Assembly (NCBI GenBank): GCA_964393615.1
Contig: CAYMUR010000072.1
Location: 1 to 26,761 of the forward strand
Source: CAYMUR01 sp964393615
GTDB taxonomy: Bacteria; Planctomycetota; Planctomycetia; Pirellulales; Pirellulaceae
DNA: 26,761 bases
Reading direction: 5' to 3'
Shown here: in pieces, positions 1 to 8,068 of the stretch
How the letters are laid out: the number at the start of each line of letters is the position of its first letter
How positions within the stretch are numbered: the first letter of the stretch is position 1
Made by a program: the position numbers and the translations under genes
The notes under the pieces: model-generated
The model's database searches: none
The model's input: the letters and a program-made list of their open reading frames with translations, nothing else
What the model was told of the DNA's origin: nothing

Positions 1-50
1 GCACAACGTTGCCAACGTTGTTGTCGTGGGTTCGAATCCCATCACCCGCT
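1..50 (+). tRNA. tRNA-Gly (anticodon GCC), 3' part only
   Basis: The window opens inside a tRNA. The anticodon stem CAACG, loop TTGCCAA and stem CGTTG are at about 5-21, giving anticodon GCC. The T-arm (GTGGG, TTCGAAT, CCCAT) is at 26-42. The acceptor 3' strand CACCCGC and discriminator T end at 50. CCA is not encoded (CTT follows). A U73 discriminator and GCC anticodon fit bacterial tRNA-Gly. The D-arm and the 5' acceptor strand lie outside the window. Confidence 0.93.
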
Positions 51-80
51 CTTGTCGGTTTTTCGGAAAAGTGAAATGTT

Positions 81-96
81 TGACCAAAATTGGTCA
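81..96. promoter_or_regulatory. 7-bp inverted repeat upstream of tig, possible operator
   Basis: TGACCAA and TTGGTCA are perfect inverted arms separated by AA. The repeat lies 31 bases after the tRNA and about 200 bases before the trigger factor start. No T-run follows, so it does not look like an intrinsic terminator. A dimeric repressor site for the tig-clpP block is possible, but nothing else supports a specific regulator. Confidence 0.3.
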
Positions 97-300
97 GGGA
101 CTTCCACTCGATTATCACGTAATGCTAGAACTGGAGAGTCAAGGACTTTTTTGAGACGTGTTTCGACCGATGACTTTTCGGTCGGTGATGTGTTCCTCAC
201 ATGATGTTTTCCGTCGTTTAAAGACTTAAAAGTACGGCGCAGCCCAAAAGTCAGGCATTACAACTTCGTTACCTTTTGTTTTTCAAGTGTACAGATTTCT

Positions 301-1818
301 ATGGCTACTAACGAAGACACTTTGACCGAACCCACCGCGGATGACCAACCACAGGGCGGTGAAGAGCAGGAAAAACAGGGCCTGTCCTTAGACGTGCAGG
401 TTGAAACCCCGAGTGCATGTGAAAGACATGTCACGGTCACGATTGCACGGGAAGACGTCGATCGTTATTTCCAGGAAGCGATCGACGAATTAATGCCTAA
501 GGCAGAAGTTCCTGGTTTTCGGCCTGGGCGTGCACCTCGCAAACTCGTGGAATCACGATTTCGTAAAGATGTGACTGACCAAGTGAAAGGCTCATTGTTG
601 TTGGACACGATGAACCAAGTCACTGAGGAACAGGAATTTTCTGCGATCAGTGAACCCAACTTTGATTTCGAGGCAGTTTCCATTCCAGACGAAGGCCCGA
701 TGACTTTTGAGTTTGACATTGAGGTCAGACCAGAGTTTGATATGCCCAATTGGAAAGGCTTGAAACTTGATCGGCCGACGCGAAAATTTACCAAGAAAGA
801 TGTGAATCATCAATTAGAGCGTCTGTTGTCGACCAAAGCTCACGTGGTTCCGTACGAGGGTGCTGCCGAGGCGGGAGATTATGTGGTGGTCAACGCCACG
901 ACGCGAGTCGATGGCAAGGTAATCGAAGAGGCGAAGCACGAGGAATTATCGTTGCGAGTCCGTCCCACTCTCAGTTTTCATGACTGTCGGATTGAACAAT
1001 TTGACCAGCTTATGGTAGGCGCGGTCTCAGGTGATAAAAAGGAAACTCAAACCAAGTTAAGTGACACGGCGCCTAATCGTGAGTTGAGAGGTGCCGAGTT
1101 TACCGTCGAATTTGATGTATTGGAAGTCAAGAGGCTGGAGTTACCTGAATTAACGGCAGAGGTTCTTAAAACCCTTGGCGATTATCAAGATGAAGGTTCA
1201 TTGCGAGATGCCTTGAAGAACGCATTGGAACGACAATTGGTTTACCATCAGCAGCAGAGTATTCGACGGCAGATCACGGATTGGTTAACGAAATCCGCCG
1301 ACTGGGAACTACCGCCGGATTTATTGAAACGCCAAAGTGCCCGAGAGTTGGAACGCGCCATGTTGGAACTGCAGGCTAGTGGTTTTGACGATGCTGCTAT
1401 GCGTGCCCATGAAAATGAACTTCGTCAAAATGCTACGGTGGCTACCGAGAAAGCGTTGAAAGAGCATTTCATTTTGGAACGCGTTGCCGAAGACGAATCG
1501 GTCGAAGTCACTGAGGAAGATTACAGCATTGAGATCTCGTTGATTGCCAGTCAACAAGATGAAAGCCCTCGCCGCGTTCGGGCCCGCTTGGAAAAAGGGA
1601 GTGGCATGGATGCCTTGCGTAATCAGATCATCGAAAGGAAAGTACTTCAACAAATCGAATCTCATGCGGAATTTAATGAAGTTAAGTTCCAAGGCTTGGA
1701 TTACGACGTAGAAGCCGTTAGTGTGGCGATCGGTGGTGGAGTCGATGACGCCCAGATTCCAGAAGCTAAACACGCGCCTGGTGGACAGTCGTTGCGACAA
1801 CCTGTCGACCGAAAATAA
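301..1818 (+). CDS. tig: Trigger factor, ribosome-associated chaperone/prolyl isomerase
   Basis: Trigger factor binds the ribosome next to the exit tunnel and shields nascent chains in the cytoplasm. The protein has 505 residues against about 430-450 in typical bacteria. After an acidic, Gln/Glu-rich extension of about 27 residues comes the ribosome-binding domain with its signature loop GFRPGRAP at 72-79. An FKBP-like segment follows at about 185-280 (EAGDYVVVNATT near its start) and then the helical C-terminal arms. The last 30 or so residues form an extra polar tail. The ATG at 301 has no clear Shine-Dalgarno site. The gene is followed by two clpP genes, the common tig-clpP neighbourhood, which supports the call strongly. 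The N- and C-terminal extensions are the only odd points. Confidence 0.96.
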   Translation: MATNEDTLTEPTADDQPQGGEEQEKQGLSLDVQVETPSACERHVTVTIAREDVDRYFQEAIDELMPKAEVPGFRPGRAPRKLVESRFRKDVTDQVKGSLLLDTMNQVTEEQEFSAISEPNFDFEAVSIPDEGPMTFEFDIEVRPEFDMPNWKGLKLDRPTRKFTKKDVNHQLERLLSTKAHVVPYEGAAEAGDYVVVNATTRVDGKVIEEAKHEELSLRVRPTLSFHDCRIEQFDQLMVGAVSGDKKETQTKLSDTAPNRELRGAEFTVEFDVLEVKRLELPELTAEVLKTLGDYQDEGSLRDALKNALERQLVYHQQQSIRRQITDWLTKSADWELPPDLLKRQSARELERAMLELQASGFDDAAMRAHENELRQNATVATEKALKEHFILERVAEDESVEVTEEDYSIEISLIASQQDESPRRVRARLEKGSGMDALRNQIIERKVLQQIESHAEFNEVKFQGLDYDVEAVSVAIGGGVDDAQIPEAKHAPGGQSLRQPVDRK

Positions 1819-2155
1819 CACAATGCCTGGCGGAGCCAGCGAGTGGGCATGGAGCTTTTGTACTTCACAGCGCGCCCCTTGGTATGCCGCCGAAGAGATA
1901 ACAACTGTCTGCAGAAAATGTTCGCTCAATGGATTGACTTCAACATGAGAAAGTAATAAGAGGAGCCAAGTGGCCCTTGATAACACTGTCAGAAAGTGTA
2001 CAGCGTCAAAGCGATAGTGCTTTCGCCAAAACTGTTGCCGCTTGCCAGTGATACAGAAAATTGCCTGAAAAATTGCCTGAAAAATTGTCTGAAAAATTGT
2101 CTGAAAAATTGCATCGTCATTTGATATTTGTAGGCCTCACGGAGTTGCTGGGATC
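1819..2155. other. tig-clpP1 intergenic gap with tandem repeat
   Basis: This 337-base gap has no convincing gene. A short hairpin (CTGGC, GGA, GCCAG at 1827-1839) follows the tig stop but has no T-tract. The one notable element is the 12-nt repeat array at 2063-2110, listed separately. A GGAG at about 2145 is rather far from the clpP1 ATG. Confidence 0.6.
2063..2110 (+). repeat. Four tandem copies of a 12-nt unit
   Basis: The unit GCCTGAAAAATT occurs at 2063-2074 and 2075-2086, and the variant GTCTGAAAAATT at 2087-2098 and 2099-2110. A degenerate copy precedes it (ACAGAAAATT, ending at 2062). The array ends 45 bases before the clpP1 start codon, where promoter or operator elements would lie. 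The 12-nt period is close to one helical turn, so A-tracts fall on one face of the DNA. That could bend DNA or present repeated sites to a protein. The function is not known. Confidence 0.9.
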
Positions 2156-2785
2156 ATGAATCCGAATACGTTTGCCACCTCACTGAATCAACATGCTTAC
2201 CGGGACTACCAGCGTCAAAGACAGCTGACGCTAGGGGATTTACTGCTTGAAAATCGAATTGTGTTTTTGCAAGGCGAGATTTATGATGGTAATGCAAATG
2301 AACTGGTGATGAAGTTACTGTATCTTCAAAGCGAGAATCGACGCAAAGAGATTCATTTCTACATCAATTCGCCTGGTGGTAGCGTCACTGCCACGCTGGC
2401 TGTCTATGACACGATGCAGATCCTAAGTTGCCCGGTGGCAACCTACTGTGTTGGACTGGCGGCCAGTGGAGGAGCGGTTTTGCTGGCCGGTGGAACAAAA
2501 GGCAGGCGCTATGTATTGCCACATGCAAAAGTGATGATCCACCAGCCCTATGGCGGTGTTGGCGGCCAGGTTAGTGACATTGAGATACAGGCCCAGGAAA
2601 TCATCAATACTCGTGAGGTTTTGAACAAAGTTCTTGCGGGACATACCGGGCAATCAGTGGATAGAATTGCCCAGGATACGGATCGTGACTTCTACATGAA
2701 TGCTGGCGAAGCCAAGGAGTATGGTTTGGTGGATGACGTATTGACCAAATCCCTCGAGGGTGAAGACGACGATGATGATAATTAA
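2156..2785 (+). CDS. clpP1: ATP-dependent Clp protease proteolytic subunit, atypical paralogue
   Basis: ClpP is a serine peptidase that forms a barrel of two heptamer rings and works with ClpX or ClpA-type unfoldases. This copy has 209 residues. The catalytic triad is intact at Ser104, His129 and Asp178, with the 25- and 49-residue spacing of E. coli ClpP. The active-site segment reads GLAASGGAVLL, where canonical ClpP has ASMGA, so the usual Met after the catalytic Ser is Gly. The N-terminus differs from the standard MPLVP type, and the C-terminus ends in EGEDDDDDN, an acidic tail not seen in the neighbour. It is followed 197 bases later by a canonical clpP. The likely role is as one partner of a mixed ClpP1P2 core, as known in mycobacteria and Listeria; this is inferred. 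Confidence 0.95.
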   Translation: MNPNTFATSLNQHAYRDYQRQRQLTLGDLLLENRIVFLQGEIYDGNANELVMKLLYLQSENRRKEIHFYINSPGGSVTATLAVYDTMQILSCPVATYCVGLAASGGAVLLAGGTKGRRYVLPHAKVMIHQPYGGVGGQVSDIEIQAQEIINTREVLNKVLAGHTGQSVDRIAQDTDRDFYMNAGEAKEYGLVDDVLTKSLEGEDDDDDN

Positions 2786-2982
2786 CAAATTCAGTTGTTG
2801 AACTTGGCAAGATCGCCTCAGGTGTCAATCAAGTGTAAAACCAAGTGGTCATTTCTTTTGACAAGCCCTTGGGGATGTGCCATTGAGGGAATCCAAGCGA
2901 TAGAACCAACAGATTTTCAGTCCAACAGTCCCTATTAATGACGACGAAAAGTCAATCGACCCATTAACGGAGCCATCGAACA

Positions 2983-3579
2983 ATGCCCCTAGTTCCTTAC
3001 GTCATCGAGACAAGCGGTCGTGAAGAACGCGTGTTTGATATTTATAGTCGCCTGCTCAAAGATCGTATCGTTTTCTTGGGTTCGGGTGTCAATGATGAGG
3101 TGGCTAATACCATTGTTGCACAATTGTTATTTCTACAGTCAGAAGATCCCAACGCCGACGTCCAGTTGTATATCAATTCGCCAGGTGGCAGTATCAGTGC
3201 AGGAATGGCCATCTACGATACGATGCAGTTTGTCAATTGTGATATTGCTACTTATTGTATCGGACAGTGTTCGTCGATGGGTGCTGTTCTGCTCACCGCC
3301 GGTGCAAAAGGAAAACGACACGCCTTGCCCAACTCACGGATTATGATCCATCAACCGTTGGCGGGCATGGAAGGTACTGCCGAAGAGATTATGATCCATG
3401 CCAAAGAATTAAGGCGAATTAAACAACGTATGAATGAGATTTTGATCAAGCATACAGGTCATTCATTAGAAAAGATTGAACAAGATACAGATCGGGACCG
3501 CTTTATGACGGCGGTAGAAGCGATGGAGTATTCGTTGATTGACCGTGTGATTGAACATATTGAACCTGTCAAATCGTAA
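2983..3579 (+). CDS. clpP2: ATP-dependent Clp protease proteolytic subunit, canonical type
   Basis: This 198-residue protein begins MPLVPYVIE, the standard ClpP N-terminus that forms the axial pore loops. The triad is Ser98 (in CSSMGAVLL), His123 (in MIHQP) and Asp172, with family spacing. INSPGGS at 64-70 and LTAGAKGKR near 104-112 are also conserved. Length matches the family. GGAG at 2969-2972, ten bases before the ATG, is a fair ribosome binding site, and the same ACGGAG sequence precedes clpP1. It is probably co-transcribed with clpP1 and tig, although the 197-base gap leaves room for its own promoter. The substrate is unfolded protein delivered by ClpX or a similar ATPase encoded elsewhere. 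Confidence 0.97.
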   Translation: MPLVPYVIETSGREERVFDIYSRLLKDRIVFLGSGVNDEVANTIVAQLLFLQSEDPNADVQLYINSPGGSISAGMAIYDTMQFVNCDIATYCIGQCSSMGAVLLTAGAKGKRHALPNSRIMIHQPLAGMEGTAEEIMIHAKELRRIKQRMNEILIKHTGHSLEKIEQDTDRDRFMTAVEAMEYSLIDRVIEHIEPVKS

Positions 3580-3705
3580 GTAGCTGCTCAGCATTAACGT
3601 ACCAACCGTCGTTAGGTCCGGCTTACCGTCTTTTCCAGAGGCAACCGTTCGGTTGTCCATTGTAAAAAACATCGAAAATAGTTCATTAATCTAGTGGGTG
3701 ATACC

Positions 3706-4887
3706 ATGATGCGCGTGGCAAGGATGCTTGCGGTCTACGGTGTGCTTTTGGCCACCGCTTTGTTCACATTTAGTGGATGTTGTCGTCATCGCCAAACAGG
3801 CCTGGAGTTCGACCTGTTGCACCAGGAATTAAGGCAAATGGAAGATTATATTTACCATTTGGAAGACGAACTGGCGCAAAGGAACGGCCAACCCGACCCG
3901 GCAATTCAGTCGACAGATCCTGTAAATCAGTCAGATGTGTCGCAAGAGTTGTTTCCACCTGGTGTGTTGCGTGAAACAGCGGAAACCGAAGCGAACCAAG
4001 CAGATGTAGATGGGGGTATTGTGGAAGGATTGATTGAAGTACCGGGTGTTAAGTTGGGTGCTGAGATCGATAAGTTTCAGGCAATCAAACAGTCGGCCAA
4101 TCAAGCACTTTTGGAGAGCAGATTGTCAAAGCCTTGGGATGAGCAAAAAATCGTTACGGAAGCTATGCCCGCAGATGGTCAATTCAAGCGTCAAGTTCCT
4201 CAAAATCATGAGGTTAATAAACCAATCAATACTCATGTGACACACATTGTGTTCAATCAGCGAATGACAGGTGGCACTGATATGGATGGCGTTCCTGGAG
4301 ACGATGGTGTGACAGTCGTGCTGGAACCCCGAAATACCGAGGGTCAGTTTGTGCCACTGGCTGGGCCCATCACCGTGGTGGTACTAGACCCTCAGAAGAA
4401 AGATGAATGGGCCCGCTTGGTCCGCAGGGATTTTGACGATTTGGAAGTTTCCAGATTATTATTTGAAGAGGGACCTAATAGTGGAATTCATCTCGAAGTT
4501 CCCTGGAAGGAGAAGTTCCCTACCCATTCACAATTGCATTTATTCGCCCGCTATGAAACCGTGGATGGACGACCACTTGTCACCGATCAGGCGATTACGA
4601 TTGATCAGTCAGGGGAAATATCGTCCCACTGGACACCTTCGACACGATTTGCACGGCAACAGAGACGGCAAAATAATATGCGGGGCCAGCTGGTGGATGA
4701 CAACATTGGTCGTCCAGCCGTTCCAGATGAATTGTTGATTGAGAATCAAGACCAAAATCTGAAAAGCGATCGCAGTCGCACGACAGGCAGACCACCAGCA
4801 CCCCCCAGTCCAATTTCAATTACGGACGCGGACTTCCAAAACGCCTCAAAAATTCCACGCAGACCATCCTGGAGCCCCTATCGCTAA
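3706..4887 (+). CDS. Lipoprotein of unknown function with coiled coil
   Basis: I do not recognise this family. From the ATG at 3706 the protein has 393 residues. A GTG at 3694 in the same frame adds four residues, but the ATG gives a better signal peptide. A basic start and hydrophobic stretch lead to a lipobox (FSGC) with Cys25. Next comes a heptad-like helix at about 36-60 (ELRQMEDYIYHLEDEL), then an acidic low-complexity linker. A domain rich in beta strands lies at about 178-300 and includes ITVVVLDPQ. The tail is Arg/Pro-rich and probably disordered. It is expected to be anchored in an envelope membrane. It lies 126 bases after clpP2 on the same strand, but no functional link is evident. 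Such orphan lipoproteins are frequent in planctomycetes. Confidence 0.8.
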   Translation: MMRVARMLAVYGVLLATALFTFSGCCRHRQTGLEFDLLHQELRQMEDYIYHLEDELAQRNGQPDPAIQSTDPVNQSDVSQELFPPGVLRETAETEANQADVDGGIVEGLIEVPGVKLGAEIDKFQAIKQSANQALLESRLSKPWDEQKIVTEAMPADGQFKRQVPQNHEVNKPINTHVTHIVFNQRMTGGTDMDGVPGDDGVTVVLEPRNTEGQFVPLAGPITVVVLDPQKKDEWARLVRRDFDDLEVSRLLFEEGPNSGIHLEVPWKEKFPTHSQLHLFARYETVDGRPLVTDQAITIDQSGEISSHWTPSTRFARQQRRQNNMRGQLVDDNIGRPAVPDELLIENQDQNLKSDRSRTTGRPPAPPSPISITDADFQNASKIPRRPSWSPYR

Positions 4888-5022
4888 GTTCGTGTTTGGA
4901 GATGGTTTGTAGCCGAACGAAAATTTCAGCACCACTGGCCACTTTAAAAAAATTGCAAATTCAGTTGTCAAGGTGGCTGGTAAGTGCCGTGGATGGCGCA
5001 CCCTATCGCGCAATGACGTTCA

Positions 5023-5256
5023 CTATTTTGTGGTGGTTTGAATTCGTTCCACGTCTTCTTCAGTCACCGTGATTTGTCGACAGAACCCGGTGTGAATACG
5101 AATGTACTCCAGGACTGACACCGATTCGGCGTCTGCATGCAATGCTGTCTCGAGTGCTTGTTTTTTGCTGGACTCCCACGTGTCAAATGTACCGGGCCAG
5201 AGGGTGTTTTGTTCGACGACTAATGCTTCACGGTAAGGATCAAACTTGTCCGGCAT
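5023..5256 (-). CDS. Small hypothetical protein, 77 aa
   Basis: The product is a soluble 77-residue protein rich in Glu, Asp and Thr with no signal peptide or membrane segment. It looks mixed alpha: a helix around 29-45 (SSKKQALETALHADAES) and a C-terminal helix near EEDVERIQ. The start is supported by GGGAGAG about ten bases upstream of the ATG, read on the minus strand. Balanced composition and the good ribosome site argue that it is a real gene. It stands alone between a lipoprotein gene and a divergent gene. I cannot assign a function. Confidence 0.65.
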   Translation of the reverse strand: MPDKFDPYREALVVEQNTLWPGTFDTWESSKKQALETALHADAESVSVLEYIRIHTGFCRQITVTEEDVERIQTTTK

Positions 5257-5435
5257 CTGAACGCTCTCCCATAGATATATTATTTTTGGAATGGTGAATG
5301 GTGGTGAACTGTATTGTCAACAGATAAGAGGTGGTCGGTTAGTCATGACCAATCGGTATGCGGTTGTCCACTTGTAGTTGGTGAATCATGATTATGGGAA
5401 CCATTCTGATGTCTCCTGACGGCATCGTATAAAGA

Positions 5436-5447
5436 CGAGTATACTCG
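5436..5447. promoter_or_regulatory. 12-bp palindrome overlapping a -10-like box
   Basis: CGAGTATACTCG is a perfect palindrome 48 bases upstream of the gene at 5495. It contains TATACT, one base off the -10 consensus, with a weak -35 (CTGACG at 5416-5421, spacer 18). A second -10-like TATAAA lies at 5428-5433, and the palindrome AATCATGATT lies at 5384-5393. Together these suggest a promoter with an overlapping operator. Confidence 0.3.
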
Positions 5448-5494
5448 GACTTTCGTTAACTGAAAACCAATGTTGCTATCGTAAGAAACGGTTT

Positions 5495-6013
5495 ATGCGT
5501 GGAAAACAAGCTATCTTGGCGATTCTAAGTATGGCTCTGGTTGCTGCAGGATTCGGCATATGGTTCAAATGCCAGATGACCGATCAGGTTTTAGAGCTAT
5601 TTGGGCCTGCTTCAGCGCAATGTGTCACTTCTGCATCGCAAGTTACTTATTTGGAACTGCCAGGGTCCAACGGGGTGAGCCTGACGAACCAAGATGAAAT
5701 TACAGTCCTGTCAGACACACTGTTCAACGGTACCTCTTGGTTGGATATTAGCGATGCGGTTGGTCTATCCCATCTGAGGCATGCATTGCTACAGGATGTT
5801 AGTTACGATTGGCACGCGACACCTGGTAGTTTACCTTGTTGGCAACACGCTCTTCAATTCGTTGGTGACCAGGAGCGAACGACATTGTTGTTTGATCTTG
5901 ACCAGCGATACGTGTTTATTCTTGAGCAAGGCCAGCAGGGGGTACTCCATGCCAAAATCACCCAAGGTCTCAGAGAGTATTTGACGGGACTAACTCAAAC
6001 AAAACCCTTGTAA
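5495..6013 (+). CDS. Hypothetical membrane-anchored or exported protein, 172 aa
   Basis: The N-terminus has a short basic start and one hydrophobic segment at about 5-23 (AILAILSMALVAAGFGIW), either an uncleaved anchor or a signal peptide. The remaining 145 residues are polar and would lie outside the cytoplasm. No catalytic motif is visible. There are only three cysteines (near 26, 43 and 115). The ATG at 5495 is preceded by AAGAAACGG, a weak ribosome site. The gene is transcribed away from the small gene at 5023-5256 and towards the permease at 6111-6869, so it is probably a single-gene unit. The function is not known. Confidence 0.72.
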   Translation: MRGKQAILAILSMALVAAGFGIWFKCQMTDQVLELFGPASAQCVTSASQVTYLELPGSNGVSLTNQDEITVLSDTLFNGTSWLDISDAVGLSHLRHALLQDVSYDWHATPGSLPCWQHALQFVGDQERTTLLFDLDQRYVFILEQGQQGVLHAKITQGLREYLTGLTQTKPL

Positions 6014-6110
6014 AATCGAAGAAGAACATGAGAGCCGTATGGCGCTGAATCTTCATGGCCGGCTGGTTTGTGTTGAAGATGACTTGTCGTGGATACCAAT
6101 AAGCGTTGTT

Positions 6111-6869
6111 TTACAGAAAGGGACTGACGATTGACCAAAGTGCAATCATCAGCAGTACTCCATACACGAGGCAACGGAGTGAATTCCGAGGCAAGCGATT
6201 TCCGATGGTAAGTCCCAGCCAAGTACCAGTGAGTGCAACGGGCAGTAATACTATGCCCAATTGATAGGCAGCAACACTTTTTTCTGGAAAGATAAATAGC
6301 ATGCCAATAGCTTGTGGGATCAATGTCACCAGGAACATGAACATCATAAATCCACGAGAGCGGCGCGTACTCCAATCATGAGCCATGACCCACAACGCCA
6401 TGAATGCACCTCCCATTCCACAGAATCCTGCCAGATAACCGCTAATAACAAATGACAAAATGGTCCACCTCCTGGGTAGTACATTGCGAGGTGTAACCCG
6501 GACTCGCCACATAACGACGAGAATGATCAACAAAATGCTGCCCACGATCTGTTTCACTTGGCCCTGATCAACGGATCCAACATACCACATGGACCACATG
6601 CCGACTGGCAACATTCCCACACGCAGGATCAGAGGTAAAAGTGTATCACGAAACTGTATGTCTTTACGAAGTGTGTAGGAACCGATACTGCAGTGCAACA
6701 AGGAATGTAGGAGGCTGATTCCGACAGATTCAGGCAAAGAAATGCCAGCCAAAAGCAATAATGGGATACCAAAAACTCCTGCCGCAAAACCGATGGTGCT
6801 TTGGAGCATGCCAGCCGCAAACAGAATCAATACAACGTTAGCAAGCTGTAAGGCTGACAATTCCCACAT
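6111..6869 (-). CDS. TauE/SafE (DUF81) family membrane permease
   Basis: This is a 252-residue, very hydrophobic protein with about eight membrane helices. The family's internal repeat is visible: FAAGVFGIPLLLLAG at about 28-42 near the start of the first half and AGFCGMGGAFMALWVM at about 146-161 in the second half. Both are Gly-rich openings to paired helices, as in sulfite/sulfoacetate exporters of the TauE/SafE family. The length matches the family (about 240-270). The expected role is export or uptake of a small sulfur-containing or organic anion across the inner membrane. The substrate cannot be read from the sequence and no sulfur metabolism gene is nearby. The ATG at 6869 lacks a clear ribosome site. 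It converges with the gene at 5495-6013. Confidence 0.85.
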   Translation of the reverse strand: MWELSALQLANVVLILFAAGMLQSTIGFAAGVFGIPLLLLAGISLPESVGISLLHSLLHCSIGSYTLRKDIQFRDTLLPLILRVGMLPVGMWSMWYVGSVDQGQVKQIVGSILLIILVVMWRVRVTPRNVLPRRWTILSFVISGYLAGFCGMGGAFMALWVMAHDWSTRRSRGFMMFMFLVTLIPQAIGMLFIFPEKSVAAYQLGIVLLPVALTGTWLGLTIGNRLPRNSLRCLVYGVLLMIALWSIVSPFL

Positions 6870-7117
6870 GGATTAGATTCTATGAAATTTCGAGTTGTGA
6901 ATGAAGACTATGTGCAGAACTGCGAGTTGGTTGATGAATGAAACGCCAGCCACAAAGTGCTTAACCCTTTCAACGCGTAAAGAAAAAGTAGGGCATGCTG
7001 TCCGTTGAATTTTCCATTTGTGTCGTCGAACGCAGAAGCATGACATTTCACAAAAGATGAATAGACAAATCCAGCGAGGTGTTGCCCTGGGGATTTGCAG
7101 ATGTCAAGGCGTGCATT

Positions 7118-7948
7118 TTAAACACTTTGTGCGGAAGCCAATATATTCGAATGAGAGAGTGATTTGATCTGGCTGCGCAGCCAGTCAAGCATTTTGTAAA
7201 ACCGGGTCATTTCCTTGCGGTTCATCGGTGTGTTGTGGTTTGCATCGGCCAACACTAGATGTTGTTGTGGGCCCGTATAAGCACGACGTATTTGTTCCTG
7301 GAACTGTGGTGGAACTGTTTTGTCTTGAGCACTGGTTATAAAAATGGCTGGTGTATTACACTTTGCCGCTAACCGGATGCTGTCCAGATTGTTAGGAACT
7401 TGGCAGGCGATCAAACGGGCTGCCAGACCAAAGTTCCACCAGCTATGCATGCCGACGATAAGTTCTCGCAATGGCGGCGGATTGCGCAATATCAGGCCAG
7501 CAACATCCCGGCGCGAAGCGATACTGATGGCGGCTGCTGTGCCCAGACTGTTTGCCATAATCAGCACAGGCGCTGAATCGGCGCTCTTCGTAATGTGGTC
7601 GAAGACAGTTTCTGCGGTTTTGTCCCAAGTCGACAGCGATGCGCGGCCGCTACTGCCTCCAAATCCACAGGGATTAACAGTCCAAACTTCGGCGACCAAA
7701 TTGTCCCATAGATGGAGGGGATAGATGGTCGAGCATTCCGCGCGTCCACCGACTCCGACGAGTTTTAAAATATGTATCTCCGTAGGCCTGGTTTTGCTCT
7801 CTGTAGCAGCTGTGTGATGACCGAGCCGTTTCCACCAGACTTCGACATTGCCACCTCGAAATGGTATTAAACGACGTGTCAAACCAATTGCGGGGACTGG
7901 ATGGCGCGACGGTCGCAAAACGAGCAAATCAGCTAGCCAGGAAAGCAT
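7118..7948 (-). CDS. Alpha/beta hydrolase fold protein
   Basis: Using the ATG at 7948 the protein has 276 residues. A TTG at 8038 would add 30 residues of unlikely sequence and I do not prefer it. Features of the fold appear in order: a strand and oxyanion loop LVGVGGRAE near 63-71, the nucleophile elbow ANSLG with Ser134, the acid Asp209 in SAQDKTVP and the base His238 in ADANHNT. The elbow starts with Ala where the usual motif is GxSxG. No signal peptide is visible, so it is probably cytoplasmic. The fold covers esterases, peptidases and lipases, and the substrate is unknown. It follows metG on the same strand by 120 bases and may share its transcript. Confidence 0.85.
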   Translation of the reverse strand: MLSWLADLLVLRPSRHPVPAIGLTRRLIPFRGGNVEVWWKRLGHHTAATESKTRPTEIHILKLVGVGGRAECSTIYPLHLWDNLVAEVWTVNPCGFGGSSGRASLSTWDKTAETVFDHITKSADSAPVLIMANSLGTAAAISIASRRDVAGLILRNPPPLRELIVGMHSWWNFGLAARLIACQVPNNLDSIRLAAKCNTPAIFITSAQDKTVPPQFQEQIRRAYTGPQQHLVLADANHNTPMNRKEMTRFYKMLDWLRSQIKSLSHSNILASAQSV

Positions 7949-8068
7949 GGAACGATTTTGTTTTGAAAAGGAACGTTTGTGAAACAATTTGGAATGCCAA
8001 CGGAATCCGTCCAGTACGTTTGTTGGCAGACCGCTCAATTTCTTTTGCCGAATGGATTGACACCCATT

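Noticed and set aside
164..184. CGACCGA/TCGGTCG stem as a terminator for the tRNA
   Set aside because: Seven pairs are possible but no T-run follows, and it is more than 100 bases from the tRNA end.
1321..1986. Long open frame of 221 codons on the minus strand
   Set aside because: It lies mostly antisense to the well-supported tig gene and has no recognisable motif or ribosome site. Long antisense frames are common opposite genes with this codon use.
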